Origin: CAXMPK01 sp964195405
GTDB lineage: Bacteria > Actinomycetota > Acidimicrobiia > Spongiisociales > ZC4RG35
DNA length: 6,901 nucleotides
Assembly: GCA_964195405.1 (NCBI GenBank)
Contig: CAXMPK010000253.1
Span: forward strand, 1 to 6,901
Direction of reading: 5' to 3'
The position numbers were made by a program, and so were the translations under genes. Under the pieces are notes generated by a model. That model was not told the DNA's origin and made no database searches. It saw only the letters and a list, made by a program, of their open reading frames with translations. Positions within the stretch are counted from its first letter, which is position 1. The number at the start of each line of letters is the position of its first letter. Positions 1-5,724 of the stretch are shown in pieces.

Positions 1-1273
1 GCAGGATGTCCAGACTGTTGGCGAGCTCTTCGGCGATCTGGGATATCGACAGAACCTGAACCCATGCAGCGGCGAGAAGAATCGCCAGGGGAAGCCCGCC
101 CGTGAGATCGAGTATCTGGGAGAGGGGCTCCAGGTCTTCGGAATTGAAAGTTAGGTCCGGCCGAGAGCGCTGAGCTGCATCGAGGAACAGTTGCGTCCCG
201 CTGACTTGGAGGGCTTCTTCGGGGTTATCCCATGCGGTGTCGAGACCTCCCAGCGTGAGAATGGTCTCGCCTTGGAGATTCAGCTTGGCACGCGACGTCG
301 CGATGACGCTGACGTCGGGCGCCTTCTCGAGGATCTCGGACACGATGCTCGCGCCATCGGTGACATGTTCGAAGTTGTCTAGAACGAAGAGTATGCGCCG
401 GCTCTTCAGATAGCCCGTCAGCTGGTCAAGAGGGTTGTCGCTCGAGGAAAGGGCCACGCCGAGTGCGTCGGCAACCATCTGCACGATCGCGTCGCTCGAT
501 GAGATGTCGGCTAGAGGTACGAAGAACACACCATCCCGATAGTCCGAACTGTGGTCGGCGGCGCCTTGAATCGCCAGCCTGGTCTTCCCGGTGCCGCCAG
601 GAGCGAGGATTGTCAGCAACCGGGCCTTCTCGAGTAAACGGGCGACCTCGGCTAGTTCGTCCTCGCGGCCGATCAACTCTGTCAATTGCTCCGGAATGTT
701 GTTGGGCACGGCGTCCAAGGACAGAAGCGGCGGAAAGGTTTGATCAAGGCCATCGACGTTGAGTTGGTAGACGTGTTCCGGCCTGGTCAGATCCTTGAGG
801 CGATGCCTTCCCATATCGGTCAATGTCACGGTGGGAGGCAGACGATCCTGCACCAACTCGAAAGTCGCACCTGACAAGACCGTTTGACCACCATGAGCGA
901 TCGCACGAAGCCGAGCCGCCCGATTCACCACCGATCCGTAGTAGTCACCCATCTCCAACTCGGCCAACCCTGTGTGCAACGATGCCCGAACCCGTAATGG
1001 CCTAGGTGTAGCCCATTCGACGGAGTCGAACTGACGCTGGATCTCGGCAGCAGCTGCAATGGCATCATCGGCGCCTCGAAAGACGACGAACCTGCTGTCA
1101 CCTTCGCCCCTCGGCTTGACCGATACGCCATGGTGCTCGTCGACGGCAACGTCGATCTTCTCGTCATGGAGCTGGAGAGCGTCCATCATGGCACCAGGCG
1201 CGTCCTCCCAAAGGCGAGTGCTGCCCTCGATGTCGGTGAAGAGGAAGGTAACGACGCCATCCGGCAGGTTCAT
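1..1273 (-). CDS. Class III adenylate cyclase-ATPase regulator, 3' part beyond window edge
   Basis: This is a large regulator with an N-terminal nucleotide cyclase domain and an NB-ARC-like ATPase domain; 424 codons are visible and the frame is still open at base 1. The cyclase domain (about residues 5-172) opens with FLFTDIEGSTRLWE. Its metal-binding aspartates would be D14 and D59 (in GEGDS), the NxxxR transition-state pair N117/R121, and the purine-selecting pair K53 and D110, which favours ATP. The ATPase domain begins at IGREDEL (201). It has a Walker A motif GGTGKT (226-231), Walker B LFVLDNFEHV (295-304), TSR (327-329) and GLPLA (393-397). Actinobacterial relatives usually continue into TPR repeats and sometimes a LuxR-type HTH, which cannot be seen here. 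ATG 1273 is the only start after the in-frame stop about 75 nt upstream, and it opens with the usual family N-terminus; no clear ribosome-binding site is visible. It probably makes cAMP or acts as a nucleotide-gated transcription regulator. Confidence 0.93.
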   Translation of the reverse strand, partial: MNLPDGVVTFLFTDIEGSTRLWEDAPGAMMDALQLHDEKIDVAVDEHHGVSVKPRGEGDSRFVVFRGADDAIAAAAEIQRQFDSVEWATPRPLRVRASLHTGLAELEMGDYYGSVVNRAARLRAIAHGGQTVLSGATFELVQDRLPPTVTLTDMGRHRLKDLTRPEHVYQLNVDGLDQTFPPLLSLDAVPNNIPEQLTELIGREDELAEVARLLEKARLLTILAPGGTGKTRLAIQGAADHSSDYRDGVFFVPLADISSSDAIVQMVADALGVALSSSDNPLDQLTGYLKSRRILFVLDNFEHVTDGASIVSEILEKAPDVSVIATSRAKLNLQGETILTLGGLDTAWDNPEEALQVSGTQLFLDAAQRSRPDLTFNSEDLEPLSQILDLTGGLPLAILLAAAWVQVLSISQIAEELANSLDIL

Positions 1274-1545
1274 TGAGCCGAAGCTACTAGTCGAGCTGGA
1301 GCGATGGGTCGAGGCGCGGATAACCCAATCGGAGCCGGAGAAGAACTAGGACGTGTTGGTCCAGAGAGGCCCCTGGTTGTTGGGGATTTCGACGGAGGGA
1401 ATAGCCGGATCAAACAGTCGCCAAACCCAGGTGACACCTTGACTGCCATTCAAGATCGCGCTCTTCCCCCGACCTCGGCCAATGGCAGAAACATCAGCCT
1501 TCACATGGCTGTCGGCCGAGTATTAGTTCGCATCATTTCTCCACT
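1274..1545. other. Intergenic stretch without a recognisable gene
   Basis: This lies between the cyclase start and the cyclase remnant. No frame gives a convincing protein. On the minus strand an open run without a good start codon (about 1349-1525) ends in a stretch reading FDPAIPSVEIPNN, which overlaps repeat copy A. No obvious hairpin terminator or strong promoter was seen. The promoter of the cyclase gene at 1273 should lie in here, but I could not place it. Confidence 0.6.
1353..1415 (+). repeat. Degenerate dispersed repeat, copy A
   Basis: This 63-bp segment matches 6453-6515 in the same orientation, without gaps, at 44 of 63 positions by my hand count. The longest exact block is TGGTTGTTGGGGATT (1374-1388), and both copies end in TCAAAC at the same spacing. 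Copy A is intergenic, downstream of the cyclase remnant when read on the minus strand. No terminal inverted repeats or transposase accompany it, so its class is unknown. Confidence 0.45.
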
Positions 1546-1709
1546 TCATATGGGGTTGACGTGTGGCCAGCTAGATTCGAGCGCAGGGTGACCTGCCGCA
1601 ATGAGATCCTCATGCCGCATCATCAGGTTGGGGACTTCTCCCACATGCGAGTGTTCCCTTCAACATCGGTGAAGAGAAACATCACCACTCCGTCAGGGAG
1701 CTGGTTCAT
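1546..1709 (-). pseudogene. Remnant of a second class III cyclase N-terminus
   Basis: Reading from ATG 1709, the sequence encodes MNQLPDGVVMFLFTDVEGNT followed by RMWEKSPT and a stop at 1623-1625. This is unmistakably the start of a class III cyclase of the same family as the gene at 1273: FLFTDVEGNT corresponds to FLFTDIEGST, with the first metal aspartate D15 kept. After a shift of reading frame at about 1629, homology seems to resume as NLMMRHEDLIAAG, matching the family's next helix with a few residues missing, and then fades before a stop at 1546-1548. GAGGTGG just before the ATG looks like a ribosome-binding site. It lies 59 nt downstream of the response regulator on the same strand, so it was probably the third gene of that operon. 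At nucleotide level it differs clearly from the gene at 1273, so it is not a fresh duplicate. The 28-residue peptide could still be translated but would lack an active site. Confidence 0.75.
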
Positions 1710-1768
1710 CCCACCTCAGGATATCCGGTAGCCAGCCTTGCCGCGTATCGCCGTAACAAGGTTCAGCT

Positions 1769-2431
1769 CTAATCCTGCTGTCCCCTGTCCGGATCGACGA
1801 ACCCGGTTTCGAACGCCATACGCGTGAGCTCGTTTCGGCTGGCGACACCGAGCTTTTCGAATATGTGAGCCATGTGGCTTTCGAGCGTCTTGACGCTGAT
1901 GCCCAGTTCCTCGGCAACCTCCCGATACCGGAACCCTCGTGCGATAAGCGTCACTACCTCACGCTCTCTCGGGGTCAGCTCCTCCAGCTCCGAGTTGGAG
2001 GCGGCAACGTCGTCGATCTGCAGCGAGTAGTTGGCCACGTATCGAGACATCGGTCTCCCACCAGCGAGCGCCAGATCAATCTGCTCCATGAGTTCGAATC
2101 CCTCTGTCATCTTGACCACGTATCCGTCGACCCCAGCCTGGAGCATCCGTCGCACGTCGTCGGCCTTCGTAGAAACGGTGAAGGCGAGAAGTTTGATATC
2201 CGGGGCCTCCTTCTTGACCGCCTCGGCCACGAGCGCACCCCCACCCCCCGGGATCCTGACATCCAACAACACCAGGTCGGGATGACGTTCGAGGATCATT
2301 TCGATTGCCGGTTGGACCTCGCTCGCCGACCCGACAACGTCATAGCGTTCCTCCAGATACTTCTGAAGCCCGTAGAGCATCATCGGATGATCTTCCACCA
2401 CGAGGACGCGGGCTCGCGTCTCATCACTCAT
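1769..2431 (-). CDS. NarL/LuxR-family two-component response regulator
   Basis: This cytoplasmic transcription regulator (220 aa, normal for the family) is phosphorylated by its partner kinase. The receiver domain (about 8-122) has the acidic pair E13/D14, the phosphoacceptor D57 in LVLLDVRIP, the switch residue T85 and the conserved K107. A linker leads to the LuxR-type helix-turn-helix (about 150-212), beginning LTPREREVVTLIARG, with the recognition helix around VKTLESHMAHIFEKLG (180-195). The ATG lies inside the end of the kinase gene (8-nt overlap), which indicates translational coupling and makes the two an obvious cognate pair. An unusual glycine run (PGGGGA, 61-66) follows the phosphorylation site. 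Its targets are unknown; the divergent membrane-protein genes at 3656-5661 are the first candidates. Confidence 0.95.
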   Translation of the reverse strand: MSDETRARVLVVEDHPMMLYGLQKYLEERYDVVGSASEVQPAIEMILERHPDLVLLDVRIPGGGGALVAEAVKKEAPDIKLLAFTVSTKADDVRRMLQAGVDGYVVKMTEGFELMEQIDLALAGGRPMSRYVANYSLQIDDVAASNSELEELTPREREVVTLIARGFRYREVAEELGISVKTLESHMAHIFEKLGVASRNELTRMAFETGFVDPDRGQQD

Positions 2432-3566
2432 GGGTTGGCAAATACAAGCTCACGTCCGTCCCGGAACCGGGCGCGGACTTGATGTTGGCGCTCCCGCCAA
2501 CATCTTCCATGCGTCTGACGATCGAATCGGCCATACCACCGGTTCCAATACTCGATGCGTCGAATCCGGCGCCACGATCCCGAATGTTGACCTGGGCTCC
2601 TGTCGAAGTCACTTCTGCGTACAGGTCGATGCTGGGTGCTCCTGAATGGCGGGCAGCGTTCATCATCGCCTCCCTGGCAGCGTCGACCATTGCCGATAGA
2701 GCCGGCGTCATCTCTGCGTCGTCACGAATCACCTGCTCGATCGCGACCCGATACTTGTCCTCAACCGAGGCTGTGACATCGAGGAGACGCGCTCGGAAGG
2801 AATCGGCGTGCGGCGACTGGTACTCGTTGATCGTGCGTCGCAGGTCACGTTCTTGCACCCTGGTCAGATACCTGACTTCACTGGGGTCGTCGGCCGCGCT
2901 GGAGATCAGCTTCAGGGTCTGTAGCACCGAGTCGTGCAGCTCTCTGGCGATCTCAGTCCGCTCTCTCAGTGTTGTCGCGTCCTTCTGCTGTTTGGCCAGT
3001 TCGGCCTCGGCTTCTGACCTCTCCGCCTCCGCTTGCAGTCTCAATGCCTCTCTCTCACGAAGACTGTCGAATGCCCAGCCGACGATGATTGCGACCACGA
3101 CGAATTGGATACTCCCCACGATCCGGACCGGCTCGAGATCCATGACCCAGTGGAGGGCTGCGAACCAAACCGATAACACCAGTGAGAGGACGAACGTCCA
3201 TGCCAGTGTGGTGGTGAAAGCGACCACGACGATCCAAGACATCGGGTAGCCGCCGGCGAAGAAGTCCTGTGCTCCTGCCAACCAGCCGGTCGCCAGCAAG
3301 AAAGCGGTGATCAGGCCGTCCAGGGTCATGTACCAGACCTGCCCGAGGAAGCCCCTGGAGACGGCGAGCAGCAAGAGGAGAGAACCAGCGGTTGCGACCA
3401 CGGCAGTGGCGAACAGGATGGCGCCGTCGGCTCCAGTGTCCGCTACAGCCGTGGTGACCACGAGCAGCATTAGCCAGATCCATCCGAGAAGCCGCATGAG
3501 CACTACCACCCGTACGAGGGTCTTCTCCACTGGAGGAACTGACGATCCTCCCTCCAAGGCCTTCAT
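2424..3566 (-). CDS. Membrane sensor histidine kinase, HisKA_3 / NarX-DesK-LiaS type
   Basis: This inner-membrane sensor kinase (380 aa) should autophosphorylate and pass the phosphate to the adjacent response regulator. The N-terminal half holds about five hydrophobic segments (roughly 19-40, 48-70, 77-97, 109-137, 148-166) with only short loops, so it has no sizeable extracellular sensor domain and probably senses the membrane itself or an intramembrane partner. A charged helix, probably a coiled coil (168-205), leads to the HisKA_3 dimerisation domain with ERTEIARELHDSVLQTL, phosphorylated His at 211. The HATPase_c domain follows: N-box REAMMNAARHSGA (298-310, N303), DRGAGFD (330-336), GTGGM (341-345) and GSGTDVSLYLP (367-377). 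ATG 3566 is the furthest possible start, since a stop codon lies two codons upstream; the ribosome-binding site is weak. Similarity to LiaS/DesK-type kinases suggests envelope or lipid sensing, but the stimulus cannot be read from sequence. Confidence 0.93.
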   Translation of the reverse strand: MKALEGGSSVPPVEKTLVRVVVLMRLLGWIWLMLLVVTTAVADTGADGAILFATAVVATAGSLLLLLAVSRGFLGQVWYMTLDGLITAFLLATGWLAGAQDFFAGGYPMSWIVVVAFTTTLAWTFVLSLVLSVWFAALHWVMDLEPVRIVGSIQFVVVAIIVGWAFDSLREREALRLQAEAERSEAEAELAKQQKDATTLRERTEIARELHDSVLQTLKLISSAADDPSEVRYLTRVQERDLRRTINEYQSPHADSFRARLLDVTASVEDKYRVAIEQVIRDDAEMTPALSAMVDAAREAMMNAARHSGAPSIDLYAEVTSTGAQVNIRDRGAGFDASSIGTGGMADSIVRRMEDVGGSANIKSAPGSGTDVSLYLPTHE

Positions 3567-3614
3567 GACCTAAACGCTAGGTGACAGACGGCGGAGGATG
3601 GGCTTTCCAGCCGT

Positions 3615-3632
3615 ATAGGGGTATATCCCGAT
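3615..3632. promoter_or_regulatory. Imperfect palindrome, candidate operator (site 1)
   Basis: The core GGGGTATATCCC (3618-3629) is palindromic at five of six base pairs. It sits in the divergent region between kinase and acyltransferase and resembles two elements upstream of the phospholipase gene. It could bind the neighbouring response regulator or another dimeric regulator; this is inference. Confidence 0.3.
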
Positions 3633-3650
3633 TGTGGGAAATGAGGGCAA
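3622..3650 (-). promoter_or_regulatory. Candidate promoter for the kinase-regulator operon
   Basis: On the minus strand TTGCCC (3645-3650) and GATATA (3622-3627) are separated by 17 bp, matching a vegetative sigma promoter reasonably well and placing transcription start some 45-50 nt before the kinase ATG at 3566. It overlaps the palindromic element at 3615-3632 and the ribosome-binding area of the divergent acyltransferase, so the two transcription units must share control DNA. The call is from motif reading only. Confidence 0.35.
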
Positions 3651-3655
3651 ATCCG

Positions 3656-4999
3656 ATGATGAACCCATTGGATTGGAGCCCTATGAGCAACTTTCTCACA
3701 ACAGCACAGAGCATTGCCGGTAGGACACCGAGGGAGCGAAACCGTGTGGTCGACCTGATGAGAGTCATCTCGATCCTCGTCGTGGTGTTCGGTCACTGGC
3801 TCATCGCAGCGGTCACGATCGAAGCCGGATCCGTGGTTCCGGGACACCTACTCGGACTCGCAGAATGGACCCATCCACTCACTTGGGTCCTTCAGGTGAT
3901 GCCGATCTTCTTCTTTGTGGGTGGCTTTTCGAATGCACTCTCATGGCGGTCCGCTCGTCGCAAGGGCGAGACCTACTCCGGCTGGCTTCGCATACGGCTT
4001 CGTCGTCTGACGCTTCCGGTAGTACCGCTTTTGCTTGTGTGGGGCGTCGGCGGCTGGCTCGCCTTGCGAACAGGTCTCGACTGGGAGCTTCTCCAACTGG
4101 CGTCTCAGGTGGCAGTCGTGCCGACATGGTTCTTGGCGGCATACGTGGTCATCGTCGTACTCGCCCCAGCCGCGCTCACAGTCTGGGATCGGTTGGGATG
4201 GTGGTCGGTGACAGCTGGTCTCATACTTGCTGGAATCACCGATTACGTCTCGATCGGACTGGGAATTGCAGCGGTAGGTTTCCTCAACTACGTATTCGTC
4301 TGGGCCACTGTTCACCAACTGGGTTTCGCATGGGTGGATGGGAAAGCCGAAGGCGCCTGGCGTCGCCTCGGCCTCGTCGCAATCGGATTCGCCGGGACTC
4401 TGATCCTGGTGTGGGCCGGCCCGTACCCAATTGCGATGGTCGGCCTCGACAACGGTGAAGTCGCCAACAGTCTCCCGCCGAGACTGACACTGGCCTTCCT
4501 CGGGATTTTCCAGGCCGGTCTGGTCCTAGTCGCAGAGCCTGTGCTGCAACGTCTGATGAACATCAAGAGCCTCTGGACCGGTGTAGTTGCGGTGAGCGGC
4601 CAGATCATGACCCTCTACTTGTGGCACCTCACTGCGATGGTCGTTCTCATCGCTGCCGGAATCGGTCTGAACGGCTTCGGATTCGGTATCGAGCCGGTAA
4701 CGGCTCTGTGGTGGGTCACACGGCCCGTGTGGGTCGCTGCCCTGATAGCTGTGACCGTCCTTCTGGCGGCGTTGTTCGGTCGGTTCGAACGTCCGCTACC
4801 TGACCCGCGGCCTGCGCCGCCTCTGTGGCGGCCGATCGCGGCCGCTGTGATGATCTGCGCCGGCCTGGGATTGCTCGCCGCGGTCGGGATTGCCGACCCG
4901 GACGGATTGAACGGTTTGATTCTCTCGCTGCCTTTGGCAGGAATGATGATCGGCGGCGTGACGGGCGCCTCCAAAGCGAGACGAGCGGCTACAGAGTGA
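3656..4999 (+). CDS. Acyltransferase family 3 integral membrane protein
   Basis: This is a polytopic membrane protein of the acyltransferase-3 family (OatA/OafA-like transmembrane domain), which moves acyl groups, often acetyl, onto surface glycans, peptidoglycan, lipids or secondary metabolites. It starts with a short cytoplasmic tail, then RNRVVDLMRVISILVVVFGHW, in which the Arg and the His about ten residues apart match the family's essential first-helix pair. LQVMPIFFFVGGFSNALSW and RIRLRRLTLPVV are also typical. Roughly ten or more hydrophobic segments follow, and a late MTLYLWHLTAMVV helix is another family hallmark. I chose ATG 3656 (447 aa) because GAGGG lies 8 nt upstream; GTG 3581, ATG 3641 and ATG 3683 (GGAG 4 nt upstream) are alternatives. 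No extracellular SGNH domain is fused. Its stop overlaps the start of the protease gene, so the two are co-translated. The substrate is unknown. Confidence 0.88.
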   Translation: MMNPLDWSPMSNFLTTAQSIAGRTPRERNRVVDLMRVISILVVVFGHWLIAAVTIEAGSVVPGHLLGLAEWTHPLTWVLQVMPIFFFVGGFSNALSWRSARRKGETYSGWLRIRLRRLTLPVVPLLLVWGVGGWLALRTGLDWELLQLASQVAVVPTWFLAAYVVIVVLAPAALTVWDRLGWWSVTAGLILAGITDYVSIGLGIAAVGFLNYVFVWATVHQLGFAWVDGKAEGAWRRLGLVAIGFAGTLILVWAGPYPIAMVGLDNGEVANSLPPRLTLAFLGIFQAGLVLVAEPVLQRLMNIKSLWTGVVAVSGQIMTLYLWHLTAMVVLIAAGIGLNGFGFGIEPVTALWWVTRPVWVAALIAVTVLLAALFGRFERPLPDPRPAPPLWRPIAAAVMICAGLGLLAAVGIADPDGLNGLILSLPLAGMMIGGVTGASKARRAATE

Positions 5000-5661
5000 A
5001 ACCCATCCCCGTTCTTGTTTCGCTGGCGGCGTACAACATTGTCCAAAACACGCTGCTCAGAAAACGTGGCTACGTAATCGGGAACCTGGCCGCAACCGGG
5101 ATTGCACTGTCCTGGGCTCGTCGTTCGGGACTCGAGTGGGACGACCTAGGAATGGACCCCAAACATTTGGCCAAAGGAATTGCCCTCGGGACGCTGGCAT
5201 CGGCGGCAGCGTCCGGTAGCGCCGTCGCCGTTCGGAACCATCAGACCGTGCAGACAGTGCTGGACGACGAACGGCTGAGGGGTTTGGCGTCAGGCGAGAT
5301 CCGATATCGACTTATGGTGCGCTTCCCATTGGGCACGGCGCTCTTCGAGGAAGTGTTGTTCCGTGGTGTTCTGCCGGCGGTGTTTCGGCACCAAGCCTCG
5401 GCAAGGGCGGATCTCATCTCCGCCGGGGCATTCGCAGCATGGCATGTGATTCCTGCAGCCCGAGCCGTCGCTTCGAACTCGAAGGGACGTTCTCTCAGCA
5501 GAAACCGAAAGACGATCCTCGTACTCGCAGGTTCGGCTGCAGCGGGATTGGCGGGTCTCTCACTATCAACGATGAGGCGGGCATCGTCGAGTCTCGCCGC
5601 GCCCTGGATGACACACGCGACCTTCAACGTGCTGGCTTTTCTCAAAGCCATTCGGTCGTGA
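4996..5661 (+). CDS. CPBP-family intramembrane metalloprotease
   Basis: This 221-residue membrane protein carries the three motifs of the CPBP (CAAX protease and bacteriocin-processing, Abi) family: EEVLFR (E118, E119, R123), FAAWH (F146, H150) and HATFN (H207, N211). These residues form the metal and catalytic site within the membrane. Bacterial members cleave membrane peptides or anti-sigma factors, process or resist bacteriocins, or have unknown substrates. Hydrophobic stretches lie at about 5-20, 26-40, 58-80, 108-130, 140-157 and 173-192. The GTG start at 4996 overlaps the acyltransferase stop in the sequence GTGA, so expression is coupled. The frame stays open further upstream, but only inside the acyltransferase gene, where it reads as a shadow. 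The coupling suggests a shared process with the acyltransferase, but the substrate cannot be inferred. Confidence 0.88.
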   Translation: MKPIPVLVSLAAYNIVQNTLLRKRGYVIGNLAATGIALSWARRSGLEWDDLGMDPKHLAKGIALGTLASAAASGSAVAVRNHQTVQTVLDDERLRGLASGEIRYRLMVRFPLGTALFEEVLFRGVLPAVFRHQASARADLISAGAFAAWHVIPAARAVASNSKGRSLSRNRKTILVLAGSAAAGLAGLSLSTMRRASSSLAAPWMTHATFNVLAFLKAIRS

Positions 5662-5665
5662 CTTC

Positions 5666-5700
5666 GTAGGGGTTATCCCTGACGGGGAGGATCCCGATAG
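5666..5700. promoter_or_regulatory. Paired GGGG...CCC elements upstream of phospholipase (sites 2 and 3)
   Basis: In the 63-bp gap after the protease gene, AGGGGTTATCCCT (5668-5680) is an inverted repeat with AGGG/CCCT arms, and GGGGAGGATCCCGAT (5684-5698) follows 15 bp later. The first resembles site 1 at 3615-3632 and the second shares GGGG-4-nt-ATCCCGAT with it closely. They may be operator half-sites or a small hairpin in the leader. The 11-mer GGGGTTATCCC also occurs once inside the cyclase gene (221-231), so chance is not excluded. Confidence 0.3.
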
Positions 5701-5724
5701 GCGAATGATGACTCGACCGATTGG

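Noticed and set aside
1471..1486. GRGRGKS in a minus-strand open run resembling a P-loop
   Set aside because: The spacing does not fit GxxxxGK[ST], there is no start codon and no Walker B partner; coincidence.
1865..2482. Long open frame on the plus strand opposite the response regulator (205 codons)
   Set aside because: It is antisense to a clear receiver-HTH protein, has arginine/histidine-rich composition and shows no domain; a GC-rich shadow.
2305..3249. 314-codon open frame on the plus strand opposite the kinase
   Set aside because: It lies antisense to the well-supported histidine kinase and is a Ser/Arg/Thr-rich sequence typical of reverse-frame shadows.
3533..3558. Inverted repeat GGAGGA/TCCTCC at the start of the kinase gene
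   Set aside because: It lies within the first codons, has only a 6-bp stem, and neither a T-run nor a leader context supports a terminator or riboswitch.
4825..4995. Upstream extension of the protease frame to ATG 4825
   Set aside because: It would overlap 175 nt of the acyltransferase and encodes an Arg/Asp-rich stretch unlike any CPBP protein; GTG 4996 fits the gene end better.
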